Below are positions 55,875-64,000 of a stretch of 64,000 nt of DNA, one piece after another; the stretch's first letter is position 1, and each line of letters opens with the position of its first letter. The position numbers and the translations under genes are program-made. Source of the stretch: Pseudooceanicola nitratireducens. GTDB lineage: Bacteria > Pseudomonadota > Alphaproteobacteria > Rhodobacterales > Rhodobacteraceae. The DNA is taken from the NCBI RefSeq assembly GCF_900109195.1, contig NZ_FNZG01000003.1, positions 248,001 to 312,000 on the forward strand. Reading direction: 5' to 3'. A model generated the notes under the pieces. The model worked only from the letters and a program-made list of their open reading frames with translations. It was not told the DNA's origin and did no database searches.

Positions 55875-56213
55875 ATGGCCCTTCCAAAGCTCAGCCCTGA
55901 TATCACCGAGACCGAAATGGACCGCATTTCGCAGAACGCGACCGATGCGGCGAACTTCCTCAAGGCGCTTTCCCACGAAGGTCGGCTGATGATCCTGTGC
56001 CATCTGGTCACCGGCGAAAAATCCGTGACCGAGCTGGAAGAACTGTTGTCCGCCCGCCAGGCGGCCGTGTCACAGCAGCTGTCCCGCCTGCGCCTGGAAG
56101 GTCTGGTCGTTCCCCGTCGCGAGGGCAAGGCGATCTACTACAGCCTTGCGGATGACCGCCCAAGGCGTACTCTGGAACTCGTATACGAGATGTTCTGCGG
56201 CACGGAGGAGTAA
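55875..56213 (+). CDS. soxR: SoxR / SqrR-type persulfide-sensing ArsR repressor
   Basis: A 112-residue winged-helix regulator. The HTH is LSARQAAVSQQLSRLRLEGL. Its two cysteines, Cys42 (LMILCHL) and Cys108 (EMFCGT), are 66 residues apart, the same spacing as Cys41 and Cys107 of Rhodobacter SqrR, which form a tetrasulfide when persulfide is high and release DNA. SoxR in Paracoccus represses sox genes. Metal-binding ArsR motifs (ELCVCD) are absent. It probably binds the operator between soxS and soxV, and perhaps the one before blh. Confidence 0.93.
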   Translation: MALPKLSPDITETEMDRISQNATDAANFLKALSHEGRLMILCHLVTGEKSVTELEELLSARQAAVSQQLSRLRLEGLVVPRREGKAIYYSLADDRPRRTLELVYEMFCGTEE

Positions 56214-56240
56214 CCGCAGGGCCTCTCTCGGGAGGACGCG

Positions 56241-57302
56241 ATGCTGGATTTCCTGGGCGATGATTGGACCATGGCCCTGGTCGGGCTTGTGGGCGGGCTG
56301 ATGCTTGGCCTGGCGGCGCGACTGGGACGGTTCTGCACCCTTGGCGCAATCGAAGACCTGCTTTACGGCGGATCCGCGCGGCGCATGCGCATGTGGATCC
56401 TTGCGATCGGCCTGTCGGTCCTTGGGGCCTTTGCCCTGATGCAGGCGGGGCTGTTCGAAACCCGGGCCTCCTATTACCTGTCGATCCGCTGGATGCCAGT
56501 CGCCTCGGTCCTGGGTGGGCTGATGTTCGGCTATGGCATGGCATTGGCGGGCAACTGCGGCTACGGCTGCATCGCACGGCTGGGCGGCGGCGACATGCGC
56601 GCCTTTGTCATCGTGCTGGTTCTGGGCGTCTCGGCCTGGTTCACCCTGGCCGGGCCGCTGGCCTGGATGCGCAACGCCACCTTCCTGCAACAGGAGGTCC
56701 CCACGACCGACCTTCCCCCCGGCATCGCCCATTGGCTGGGAGAGATCACGGGCCTGTCGGTGCCGCTGATCGGCATGGTGATCGGCGCGCTGATCGTGCT
56801 GGGCGCACTGTCCTCGCGCACCTTCGCCACGGACCTGCGGGCACTGTTCTGGTCGGGCGTCGTGGCGCTGGCGATCCTGACCGGCTGGGCCGGCAGCTAC
56901 TGGATCTCGACCACCGGGTTCGAGAACCTGCAGACCGTATCGCACAGCTTCTCGGCCCCCGTGGGCGAAACGCTTCTTTACGTCATGATGGGATCGGCCC
57001 GCGCGCCGTCCTTTGCCGTGGGATCGGTGACGGGCGTCGCCCTGGGGGCCTTTGCCGGATCGCTGCTGAAGGGCCACTTCAGATGGGAGGCCTGCGAGGA
57101 CCCGCGCGAATTGCGCCGCCAGATCATCGGTGCGGCGATCATGGGCGTGGGCGCGGTGCTGGCGCTTGGGTGCACCGTTGGCCAGGGGCTTTCGGCCTTT
57201 TCGGTCCTGGCCTTCTCGGCCCCCGTCACCTTTGCCGCGATCTTTGCCGGGGCCGCCCTGGGTCTGCGCCAACTGATAGAAGGCTTCGGCCGCGTTGCCT
57301 GA
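56241..57302 (+). CDS. YeeE/YedE family transporter, fused form (SoxT/TsuA-like)
   Basis: A 353-residue membrane protein with both YeeE/YedE halves in one chain, about nine or ten helices. Conserved cysteines are in LARLGRFCTLGAIEDL, MALAGNCGYGCIARLGGG and GAVLALGCTVGQGLSAFS. The family conducts thiosulfate; members beside soxR genes are called SoxT. It begins 28 bases after soxR with GGGAGGACG, so it is co-transcribed with the repressor, and could import thiosulfate for signalling or assimilation. It is longer than the split pair at 22956-23815. Confidence 0.9.
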   Translation: MLDFLGDDWTMALVGLVGGLMLGLAARLGRFCTLGAIEDLLYGGSARRMRMWILAIGLSVLGAFALMQAGLFETRASYYLSIRWMPVASVLGGLMFGYGMALAGNCGYGCIARLGGGDMRAFVIVLVLGVSAWFTLAGPLAWMRNATFLQQEVPTTDLPPGIAHWLGEITGLSVPLIGMVIGALIVLGALSSRTFATDLRALFWSGVVALAILTGWAGSYWISTTGFENLQTVSHSFSAPVGETLLYVMMGSARAPSFAVGSVTGVALGAFAGSLLKGHFRWEACEDPRELRRQIIGAAIMGVGAVLALGCTVGQGLSAFSVLAFSAPVTFAAIFAGAALGLRQLIEGFGRVA

Positions 57303-57360
57303 GGGCCGCAGCCCGGTTAACCGTCATGAAACTGACATCTGTTACCGCCACAGACAGGCC

Positions 57361-58068
57361 ATGACTTATTCCCGCTACGCGATCTACTACACCCCCGCGC
57401 CCGGCCCGCTGTCCGACTTCGCCGCAGCCTGGCTGGGCTGGGACATCGAAACCGGCACGCCGCGCGCGCACCCCGATCTGCCCGGACTGCCCTTGGCGAT
57501 CGACAAGATCACCCAGACGCCGCGCAAATACGGCTTTCACGCAACGATCAAGCCGCCCTTCCGCCTGGCCCCCGGCCGCACCGGGGACGAGCTGCTGCGC
57601 GACGCCCGCGCATTGGTCGCCTCCCAGGGGCGCGTTACCCTGGATGGGCTGTCGCTGTCGCAGCTGGGCCGCTTCCTGGCCCTGACCGTGACCGGAGAGA
57701 CCGAGGCGCTGAACACCCTGGCCGCCACCATGGTCCGCGATCTGGACCACTTCCGCGCCCCGGCGACGCAGGACGAACTGACCCGCCGCCGCGCCGCACG
57801 GCTCAGCCCGCGACAGGACGCGCTGCTGCTGGACTGGGGCTATCCCTACGTGTTCGAGGAGTTCCGGTTCCACATGACCCTGTCGGGCAAACTGTCCGAG
57901 GACGTGATGCCCGCAGTGCGCGACCGGCTGCGAATCGCGCTGGACCCGCTGTTGCAGGGGCCAGTGACCATCGGCACGCTCAGCCTGGTCGGAGAGCGCC
58001 CGGACAAATTGTTCGAGATCATCGAACACCTGCCCCTTTCGCCCGCAAAACAGGGCGTTGGCGGGTAG
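57361..58068 (+). CDS. DUF1045 family protein, 2H phosphoesterase-like
   Basis: A 235-residue protein of the DUF1045 family, which has the 2H phosphoesterase fold: motifs FHATIKPPF near residue 60 and FHMTLSGKL near residue 170 supply the two histidines. Family members often lie in phosphonate-utilisation operons (TIGR03223), but no phn genes are near. Function might be cyclic-phosphate cleavage. It starts 59 bases after the sulfur transporter and ends at a terminator. Confidence 0.85.
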   Translation: MTYSRYAIYYTPAPGPLSDFAAAWLGWDIETGTPRAHPDLPGLPLAIDKITQTPRKYGFHATIKPPFRLAPGRTGDELLRDARALVASQGRVTLDGLSLSQLGRFLALTVTGETEALNTLAATMVRDLDHFRAPATQDELTRRRAARLSPRQDALLLDWGYPYVFEEFRFHMTLSGKLSEDVMPAVRDRLRIALDPLLQGPVTIGTLSLVGERPDKLFEIIEHLPLSPAKQGVGG

Positions 58069-58509
58069 ACCAGATCACTTTTTGGACCTTTAGGTCAAAA
58101 TTATGGCGAAATTTCGTTACGAATAGGTTAAACTGACTCCCCATAAGCATAGGAAACTCTTTTCAGCACCAAATCGGCGGTGGCCCCAAGGCCACCGCTT
58201 TTCCTTTGTCCGGGTTACCCTGTCACGCCGTTCTCGGCCCCTCTCGGGTTCGCTACTGCGCAGGCTGCCCCATCCCGACCCCGGTGCCCGCCAATCACAG
58301 TCGCCCCCCGGGAACGGGTACGGCCATTCTCTTAGCCCGTCCGCCCCCCCCCACCGCCCGCACATCGGCCGCCCGCACAGTACCACCTCGGCCCATCCCC
58401 TGCCTGACTTTGGGGCAGATCGACGGCCCGGTTCCCGCAGGTGACGCCCCTTCGCGGCAGACACATTGCCGCGCGTGACAGCATCCGCAGGGCTTGCTAT
58501 GCGATTTTC
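58069..58509. other. Long leader/intergenic region before the tandem TetR gene
   Basis: About 440 bases. The first 70 are AT-rich with palindromes GACCT-TT-AGGTC (58087-58098) and CGAAATTTCG (58109-58118), followed by a terminator at 58177-58208. The remainder is pyrimidine-rich with C runs and no gene. A small RNA between about 58120 and 58208 is possible but unproven. Confidence 0.4.
58177..58208 (+). terminator. Rho-independent terminator after DUF1045 gene
   Basis: GCGGTGGCC (58177-58185) pairs with GGCCACCGC (58190-58198), loop CCAA, followed by TTTTCCTTT. It is 108 bases after the DUF1045 stop, so it may instead end a separate short transcript. Confidence 0.85.
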
Positions 58510-59784
58510 ATGGATCAGCCGACGACGCCCGCAGACGACCCCGCCGAACAGACGCCCGCCCCCCCGGCCGGAGCGAACGAGACCTCTGACCGGTTTCGCG
58601 CCAAACGGGACCGTATCCTGGATGCCGCCGCGCAGATCATCAACGACCGCGGGCTGCGCGGGCTGACCTTCGTTTCGGTCGCGGACCTGGTCGAGATGAA
58701 CACCACCTCGATCACCTACTACTTCAAGCGCAAGGAATTGCTGGCCGCCGCAACGCTGGAACGCACCATCAGCCATATCGGCGCGATGACCGCGATCGCC
58801 GCGCAGGAAACTGACGTGGACGCCCGGATCTCGCGGCTGCTCTGGCTGGTGCTGGAACAATACGGCGAGGAACAGAAAGGCACGCGCCGGCCGCTGGCGC
58901 GGCTGTCGGACATGCGGTCGCTGGAAGACCCACTGAAGACCCAGCTGTTCGATCACTACATGCAGGTCTTCCGCCAGCTTGTCGCGCTGTTCGACGGCGG
59001 CGACACCCCCGAGGGCCGGGCTCTGAATTGGGCCCGAACCCATATCCTGCTTGAGACGCTGCACTGGTGCCGGGTCTGGATCGGCAAATACTCGACCTCG
59101 GACCATCCGCGCGTGCACGCCCGCATGATGGAACTGTACCGCAACGGCTATGCGCCCGAGGGAGCCAGCTGGAGCCCCGCCCCGCTGACCGTGCCCGGCA
59201 GCGACAGCGACGAGGGCGAGATCAACCACGAAACCTACCTGCGTGCCGCCACGATCACCATGAACGAACGCGGCTATCGCGGGGCTTCGGTCACCCGGAT
59301 CGCGGCGCATCTGAACCTGTCGAAGGGGTCGTTCTATCACCACCTGGCCGGCAAGGACGATCTGGTCACCGACTGCTTCGACCGCTCATACACGCGGATC
59401 AGCCTGACTCAGCGGGCCGCGATGGACATGCGGGGCAGCTGGTTCGACCGCCTGTCCTCGGTCACCGCCGCGCTGACGGATGTGCAGTTTGCCGCCGCCT
59501 TCCCCCTGTTGCGGATCACGGCTCTGATGGCCCTGCCCGGCGATCTGCGCGGACCGATCCTGCAACGGTCCGACCGGATCACGCAGCGCTTTGCCGGGAT
59601 GATGATCGACGGGATCAGCGAAGGCTCGATCCGGGCGATCGACCCGCTGATCGCGTCGCATTGCCTGATCGCCGGGCTGAACGCCGCCTATGATTTCCGC
59701 CACTGGGCCGACAGGCGCACCGACCGCGCCACGGCTGTCCGACTGTACAACAGCGTGCTGGCCTTCGGCATGATCGACGGCTGA
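58510..59784 (+). CDS. Tandem two-domain TetR family regulator
   Basis: A 424-residue protein with two TetR units in one chain. HTH 1 (about 35-80) includes GLTFVSVADLVEMNTTSITY and YYFKRKELL; HTH 2 (about 243-290) includes YRGASVTRIAAHLNLSKGSF and YHHLAGKDDLV. Each is followed by a helical effector-like domain. TetR proteins normally dimerise through that domain, so this polypeptide may fold as a built-in dimer with two different DNA heads. The N-terminal 25 residues are Pro/Ala rich. No ribosome site is clear before the ATG at 58510. The next gene, an alpha/beta hydrolase in the same direction, is a possible target. Confidence 0.85.
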   Translation: MDQPTTPADDPAEQTPAPPAGANETSDRFRAKRDRILDAAAQIINDRGLRGLTFVSVADLVEMNTTSITYYFKRKELLAAATLERTISHIGAMTAIAAQETDVDARISRLLWLVLEQYGEEQKGTRRPLARLSDMRSLEDPLKTQLFDHYMQVFRQLVALFDGGDTPEGRALNWARTHILLETLHWCRVWIGKYSTSDHPRVHARMMELYRNGYAPEGASWSPAPLTVPGSDSDEGEINHETYLRAATITMNERGYRGASVTRIAAHLNLSKGSFYHHLAGKDDLVTDCFDRSYTRISLTQRAAMDMRGSWFDRLSSVTAALTDVQFAAAFPLLRITALMALPGDLRGPILQRSDRITQRFAGMMIDGISEGSIRAIDPLIASHCLIAGLNAAYDFRHWADRRTDRATAVRLYNSVLAFGMIDG

Positions 59785-59933
59785 GGCAGGCGCAGCCTGC
59801 ATGGTCCAGGCGGTTCGACCGCTATGATGGCGGGATCCCGGTGCGACGATGCCGCCCGGACCCGACGCAAGTTGGCATACCCGTCCGTGAAAGGCCTTTT
59901 CTTCGGTGCCGCCCCCGCAGCCCGGGACCTCGT

Positions 59934-59946
59934 GAAATATAATTTC
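59934..59946. promoter_or_regulatory. Palindrome GAAAT-ATA-ATTTC before the alpha/beta hydrolase
   Basis: An inverted repeat 110 bases before the hydrolase start. The half-sites GAAAT/ATTTC also make up CGAAATTTCG at 58109-58118, on the other side of the tandem TetR gene, though spacing differs. It is a candidate operator for that regulator. Confidence 0.35.
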
Positions 59947-60055
59947 GCAGGGTGGTTTTTGCCCTTCCCCCGCCCCGACCCACGACCTAATCTGCGCGGC
60001 ATTGTAGTGGATACTCCGGCCCCGAAGGGGCCACGCGACGGGAGGCGCGGCAGGC

Positions 60056-60946
60056 ATGAGCATAGCAAAGGTGAACGGGGTCGAGATCTGGCACGACGTG
60101 ATCGGGCCCGAGGACGGCAAACCCATTCTTCTGATTTCCGGTGTAGGGACGCAAAGCACGCGCTGGAAGGATGACTTTGTCGCGCAACTGGTCGACCGGG
60201 GCTACCGCGTCATCAAGATGGACAACCGCGACATCGGGCTGAGCCAGAAATTCACCGATGCGGGCCTGCCCGATTACAAGCAGATCCTGGCCGACAAGGC
60301 CGCCGGGAAGACACCGAAGGTGGCCTATACGCTGTCGGACATGGCGGCGGACGGTATCGCGCTTCTGGATCACCTGGGACTTGAAAAGGCCCATGTCTGC
60401 GGCTTCTCCATGGGCGGAATGATCGTGCAGCTGATGGCGATCGAACATCCCGAAAAGGTGCTGTCGATGACCTCTGTCATGTCGACCACCGGCAACCCGG
60501 ATCTGCCGCGTGCCACGGATGAGGCCATGGCCGCCCTGACCCGCCCGCGCCCAGATGCTCTGACCGATCGTGAAGGCGCCATCCAGTCGCGGATCGAGAC
60601 CGACAAGGTCATCGGCTCGCCCGCCTATCCGATCCCCGAGGCCCAGCTGCGCGCCGATGCCGAGGCCGACCTGGACCGCTCGATCCACCCGACGGGCTTT
60701 GCCCGGCAATACGCGGCGATCCTGGCGACGCGCGACCGCCGGGCCGAGCTGCAGAAGCTGACCATGCCCGTGTCGGTCATTCATGGTGTCGAGGATCCGC
60801 TGGTTCCCGTCAGCGGCGGGCGCGATACGGCCGAGAATTGCCCCACGGCCGAGATGATCGAGATCCCCGGCATGGGACACAACTTCCCGCCCGAGGTCTA
60901 CGAGCAGGTGCTGGACGGTATTGATCGCGCGGTTTCGCGCGCCTGA
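60056..60946 (+). CDS. Alpha/beta hydrolase
   Basis: A 296-residue hydrolase with the nucleophile elbow GFSMGG (Ser near residue 119), acid in GVEDPLVP near residue 245 and His in GMGHNFP near residue 275. The N-terminal oxyanion region reads LLISGVGTQSTRW. It resembles esterase or RdmC-like enzymes; the substrate is not known. It has no signal peptide. Upstream is the tandem TetR gene; downstream lies a convergent thioesterase across a long inverted repeat. Confidence 0.88.
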   Translation: MSIAKVNGVEIWHDVIGPEDGKPILLISGVGTQSTRWKDDFVAQLVDRGYRVIKMDNRDIGLSQKFTDAGLPDYKQILADKAAGKTPKVAYTLSDMAADGIALLDHLGLEKAHVCGFSMGGMIVQLMAIEHPEKVLSMTSVMSTTGNPDLPRATDEAMAALTRPRPDALTDREGAIQSRIETDKVIGSPAYPIPEAQLRADAEADLDRSIHPTGFARQYAAILATRDRRAELQKLTMPVSVIHGVEDPLVPVSGGRDTAENCPTAEMIEIPGMGHNFPPEVYEQVLDGIDRAVSRA

Positions 60947-60955
60947 GGCCGGCCT

Positions 60956-61034
60956 GCTCATCGCGCCCTTACGTGCGCGCCTCGCCATGTCCAGGGCGGC
61001 GGAGGCGAGGCGCGCCTGTCAGGGCGCGATGAGC
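60956..61034. repeat. Long inverted repeat between hydrolase and tesB
   Basis: Outer arms GCTCATCGCGCCCT (60956-60969) and AGGGCGCGATGAGC (61021-61034) match perfectly, then a 5-base mismatch, then GCGCGCCTCGCC (60975-60986) and GGCGAGGCGCGC (61004-61015) match perfectly. The 79-base structure sits between two convergent genes and would end transcription on both strands or extrude as a cruciform. Confidence 0.85.
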
Positions 61035-61040
61035 GCGGCG

Positions 61041-61904
61041 TCAGATCTTGCGCCGTGTCATGCCTTCCTGCGCGCAGGAGGCGACCATGCGGCCGTCACG
61101 GGTGTAGAAGCGGCCCCGCGCCAGACCCCGCCCGCCGCCGGTCCAGGGGCTTTCCATCTCGAAAAGCAGCCAGTCGTCGACGCGGAAATCCTCGTGCAGC
61201 CACATGGCGTGATCGAGCGAGGCGACCCGCATGCCCGAGGTAAAGAACCCCACCCCGTGCACGCCTAGCGCGGCCCCGATCAGCCCCATGTCCGAGGCAT
61301 AAACCAGCGCGGCCCGGTGCAGGCCCTGGTCGTCGCCCATGGCGTCGCGGGCCTTGATCCAGCGGAAGGATTTGCCTGTGCGCGCCGTCATGTCGAAGGG
61401 CGGCACCGGATGGCAGGGCCGGATTTCCACCGGCCGGTCCCATTTGGCGAATTGCAGGTAGTTCTCGGGCAGGTGTTCGGCGTGTTCCTCGGCCAGCTCG
61501 GCTTCGGTCTTCAGATCCTCGGGCGGGGGGATATCGGCGGGCATCTCCTGCGCGTGGTGCATCCCCTCTTCGCGGACCTGGAACGAGGCCGCGAGGTTCA
61601 GGATGGGCTGGCCGTTCTGGATCGCGATGACCCGGCGGGTGGCAAAGGAATTGCCGTCCATGTCCCGTTCGACCCGGTAGAGCACCGGTTTCGTCGCATC
61701 GCCGGGCCGCATGAAATAGCCGTGCAGCGAGTGGTTCACCTTGCCCTCGACCGTGCGGGTGGCCGCAACCAGCGCCTGGCCCAGAACCTGTCCGCCGAAC
61801 ATGCGCCCGTGCCCGCCCGGCGTTTCGCTGCCCCGGAAGAAGTTGTCCTCTACCGGTTCCACATCCAGCAGTTTGGTCAGGTCGATCTTGGGCGCTTGGG
61901 TCAT
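61041..61904 (-). CDS. tesB: Acyl-CoA thioesterase II
   Basis: A 287-residue double-hotdog thioesterase. Typical TesB blocks are NFFRGSETPGGHGRMFGGQVLGQALVAA, FATRRVIAIQNGQPILNLAASFQ, MGLIGAALG and LDHAMWLHEDFRVDDWLLFEMESPW, with the catalytic Asp-Thr-Gln/Ser arrangement of the family. It hydrolyses acyl-CoA to free acid and CoA, broad chain length. Its 3' end faces the alpha/beta hydrolase. It is monocistronic or linked to the peptide ABC genes upstream, 164 bases away. Confidence 0.94.
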   Translation of the reverse strand: MTQAPKIDLTKLLDVEPVEDNFFRGSETPGGHGRMFGGQVLGQALVAATRTVEGKVNHSLHGYFMRPGDATKPVLYRVERDMDGNSFATRRVIAIQNGQPILNLAASFQVREEGMHHAQEMPADIPPPEDLKTEAELAEEHAEHLPENYLQFAKWDRPVEIRPCHPVPPFDMTARTGKSFRWIKARDAMGDDQGLHRAALVYASDMGLIGAALGVHGVGFFTSGMRVASLDHAMWLHEDFRVDDWLLFEMESPWTGGGRGLARGRFYTRDGRMVASCAQEGMTRRKI

Positions 61905-61984
61905 CTTTTTCTCGGCTTTGCTTGTCTGATCCCTTGGTTTCGCCTTTTGGCACCGATTGCAAGGGGGCGCGGGCAGGCCCGCGC

Positions 61985-62018
61985 GGCCTGCGGCCCGAGT
62001 ATTTCCGGCAAGATGATG
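61985..62018 (-). repeat. Possible Rhodobacterales intergenic repeat (GGCCTGCGGCCCGAGTATTT type)
   Basis: The stretch contains GGCCTGCGGCCCGAGTATTT and CGGCAAGATGATG. From memory, close variants occur many times between genes in Rhodobacterales genomes. Only one copy is present in this window, so this is recall, not a repeat shown here. Confidence 0.4.
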
Positions 62019-62068
62019 GGGATCTGCCCCCTGTGAGGGGCCTGCCGCCCATGGGCCAGGGCGGCCCG

Positions 62069-63043
62069 TCAGGTCAGGGGGTGGTGGCAGGCCGAGAGGT
62101 GGCCCGGAGAGATGTCCTGCAGCTGGGGCATCTGTGACGCGCAGAGGTCACTGGCGCGGGGACATCGGGTGCGGAAGGGGCAGCCCGAGGGCGGGTTCAC
62201 CGGCGACGGCAGTTCGCCCGGAATGAGAGACAGCGCATGCGGAGGCGCCTCGGGGTCCGGTTCGGGCACGGCCGAGAGCAGCGTGCGCGTATAGGGGTGT
62301 ACGGAGCCCCGGTAGAGGGTTTCCGCATCTGCGATTTCGCAGAGCCGGCCGAGGTACATCACCGCGACACGGTCGCTTACGTGTTTCACCACCGCCAGGT
62401 CGTGGCTGATGAAGAGCATGGTCAGCCCGAGGTCACGCTTGAGGTCCTCGAGCAGGTTCAGCACCTGCGCCTGGACCGACACATCGAGCGCCGAGACGGC
62501 CTCGTCACAGACCAGAAGGTCGGGTTCGAGGATCAGGGCGCGGGCGATCGAGATCCGCTGACACTGGCCGCCCGAGAATTCATGTGGCCGACGCTCCATC
62601 GCCTGGTCGGCGTTCAGCCCGACCTTTTCCAACATGGCGGCGACGCGGGCGCAGCGCTCCTCTGCCGTGCCGATGCCGGCGATCTCCAGCGGCGCGGCGA
62701 CGATGTCGCGGATGGTCATGCGCGGGTTCAGAGAGGCAACCGGATCCTGGAAGATCATCTGGAACCGCCGCCGCGCCTGTTGCAGGGCGCGGCCGCGCAG
62801 GCCGGTCAGTTCCTGTCCATCCAGGCGCACGGCCCCGCGCGTCGGGCGTGGCAGCTGCATCACGGCACGCGCCGCCGAGGATTTGCCGCAGCCGGATTCG
62901 CCAACCAGGCCAAGGGTTTCGCCGCGCATCACATGGGCCGAGAAATCGGTGACCGCATGGACCTTGCGCCCGCCCTGAAGCGGGTATTCGACGGTCAGGT
63001 TCTCGATCGCCAGGAAGGCGGGATCGCGGGTCGGGGCATTCAT
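62069..63043 (-). CDS. Oligopeptide/dipeptide ABC transporter ATPase (OppF/DppF type)
   Basis: A 324-residue ATPase with Walker A GESGCGKSSAARAV near residue 42, signature FSGGQCQRISIARAL, Walker B LLVCDEAVSALD and H-loop FISHDLAVV. The C-terminal oligo_HPY domain with the cysteine pattern CPFRTRCPRASDLC, typical of Opp/Dpp ATPases that bind an iron-sulfur cluster, is complete. It overlaps the OppD-type gene by four bases (ATGA). Permeases and binding protein would lie beyond the window. Confidence 0.92.
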   Translation of the reverse strand: MNAPTRDPAFLAIENLTVEYPLQGGRKVHAVTDFSAHVMRGETLGLVGESGCGKSSAARAVMQLPRPTRGAVRLDGQELTGLRGRALQQARRRFQMIFQDPVASLNPRMTIRDIVAAPLEIAGIGTAEERCARVAAMLEKVGLNADQAMERRPHEFSGGQCQRISIARALILEPDLLVCDEAVSALDVSVQAQVLNLLEDLKRDLGLTMLFISHDLAVVKHVSDRVAVMYLGRLCEIADAETLYRGSVHPYTRTLLSAVPEPDPEAPPHALSLIPGELPSPVNPPSGCPFRTRCPRASDLCASQMPQLQDISPGHLSACHHPLT

Positions 63044-64000
63044 GCGGCGGTCTCCTGTCCCAGGGGGCGGATGCAGGCGAAAAGGTGCCCTGCGGGGCCT
63101 TCGAGCATCGGCTTGCCTTGGTCGCAGTCCGCATCGGCCAGCTTGCAGCGCGGCGCAAAGGGGCAGCCAGGCGGCGGGTTGATCAGATCGGGCGGGCGGC
63201 CGTCGATGGCGTCCAGCTTGCGGTGCGGCGGATCCGTCACTTTGGGGATCGAGGCCAGCAGCGCCGCGGTATAGGGCATCCGCGTGTTGCGGAAGAGATC
63301 GCGCACCGGGGCCTGTTCGACGATCCGCCCGGCGTACATCACCGCCACGTCATCGCAGCGCCCCGCGACCACCCCCATGTCATGGGTGATCAGGATCATC
63401 GCCATGTTCCGTTCGCGCACCATGCGCTGCAGCAGATCAAGGATCTCGGCCTGCACCGTCACGTCCAGCGCGGTCGTCGGTTCATCCGCGATCAGAAGGT
63501 CCGGCTCGCAGGCGATGGCGATGGCGATCGCCACCCGCTGCCGCATTCCCCCCGATAGCTGATGGGGATATTGGTCCACCCGCACGTCCGGCTGCGGCAG
63601 GCCCACGGCGGTCAGCAGTTCGATCGCGCGGGCGCGGGCGGCGCGTTTCTTCATGCCGAGGTGGAACATCAGCACCTCCATGATCTGGCGGCCGATGCTG
63701 AGCACCGGGTTGAGCGAGGTCATGGGATCCTGGAAGACGATGGCCATCTCCGGCCCGCGCAGGCGGCGCAGCTCGGCCTCGCTTAACCGGGTCAGGTCGC
63801 GGCCATTCAGGATCACCCGGGACCCGCCCGGCACCACCGCATTGCCCGGTAGAAGCCGCATGATCGACCGGGAGAGCACCGATTTCCCCGACCCGGATTC
63901 CCCGACCACGCCCAGGGTCCGGCCCCGCTGAAGCGTGAACGACACGCCGTCCACCGCCGCCAGCATGCCCCGCGCGGTGGCAAATGAGGTGCGCTGATCC
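63040..64000 (-). CDS. Oligopeptide/dipeptide ABC transporter ATPase (OppD/DppD type), 5' end outside window
   Basis: At least 320 residues of the partner ATPase are visible. In-frame residues [19 protein letters not shown] precede the ATG at 63966, matching the usual OppD start region, so the true start is past position 64000. Walker A is [14 protein letters not shown], the signature is [15 protein letters not shown], Walker [13 protein letters not shown], and the C-terminal Cys cluster ([14 protein letters not shown]) is present. Together with the OppF-type partner it powers peptide or nickel-type uptake; the rest of the operon is to the right. Confidence 0.92.
   Translation of the reverse strand, partial: DQRTSFATARGMLAAVDGVSFTLQRGRTLGVVGESGSGKSVLSRSIMRLLPGNAVVPGGSRVILNGRDLTRLSEAELRRLRGPEMAIVFQDPMTSLNPVLSIGRQIMEVLMFHLGMKKRAARARAIELLTAVGLPQPDVRVDQYPHQLSGGMRQRVAIAIAIACEPDLLIADEPTTALDVTVQAEILDLLQRMVRERNMAMILITHDMGVVAGRCDDVAVMYAGRIVEQAPVRDLFRNTRMPYTAALLASIPKVTDPPHRKLDAIDGRPPDLINPPPGCPFAPRCKLADADCDQGKPMLEGPAGHLFACIRPLGQETAA

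Noticed and set aside
58117-59343. 408-codon minus-strand frame
   Set aside because: Antisense to the tandem TetR gene, which has two clear DNA-binding domains.

Overview
The window is about 64 kb of GC-rich DNA from an alphaproteobacterium, most likely a Rhodobacterales (Roseobacter-type) chromosome. Pointers are the GapR/DUF2312 gene, the NDUFA12-mlaD-DUF2155-aat-accC-accB block, a SoxRS-VWXYZABCD thiosulfate oxidation cluster in the Paracoccus order, TRAP transporters and long runs of alphaproteobacterial core genes. Nothing suggests a plasmid or phage, except one low-GC island at a tRNA.

Layout. (1) 1-11.3 kb: an accessory catabolic block. It holds an acyl-CoA synthetase (cut by the window edge), a PcaIJ-type CoA-transferase pair, a molybdenum-hydroxylase large subunit without partners, a dctPQM TRAP transporter with a divergent TetR regulator, an Old Yellow Enzyme and a zinc alcohol dehydrogenase. 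Together they look like uptake, CoA activation and oxidation/reduction of an unidentified organic acid. (2) 11.5-15.0 kb: a small decayed integrated element. A tRNA-Thr(UGU) 3' end is repeated exactly at 12248-12262, and between the copies lie a P-loop helicase-like gene, a 42-codon integrase N-terminal fragment and short tandem repeats at both ends. (3) 15.1-21.6 kb: an iron-type ABC permease, a conserved unknown protein, gapR, a small membrane protein and a long FadJ-like protein that has lost its catalytic residues. (4) 21.9-24.3 kb: a persulfide/sulfane-sulfur operon (Blh-type dioxygenase, split YeeE/YedE pair, DUF442 sulfurtransferase-like protein).

(5) 24.4-38.6 kb: an orphan FliM/FliN-like gene, then a transporter-domain sensor kinase (CbrA/CrbS architecture), a small membrane protein, a stand-alone receiver protein, a ScfR/RamB-like regulator, and on the other strand a five-gene HAAT-type ABC importer leading into acsA. 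The arrangement suggests a sense-import-activate module for acetate or another short-chain acyl compound; this is inference. (6) 38.8-46.5 kb: housekeeping genes (PRC-barrel protein, accB, accC, aat, DUF2155, mlaD, NDUFA12, ridA, clpX, clpP).

(7) 46.9-57.3 kb: the sox region. soxVWXYZABCD lies on the minus strand; soxS, soxR (SqrR-type ArsR persulfide sensor) and a YeeE/YedE (SoxT-like) transporter lie divergently on the plus strand. soxEFGH are absent. The soxV/soxS intergenic region and the promoter of the distant persulfide operon share a similar AT-rich motif, so SoxR may control both. (8) 57.4-64 kb: DUF1045 protein, a tandem two-headed TetR protein, an alpha/beta hydrolase, TesB thioesterase and two Opp/Dpp ABC ATPases, the last cut by the window edge. 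A long inverted repeat separates the convergent hydrolase and tesB genes.

All functions are read from protein sequence by eye; no database search was run.
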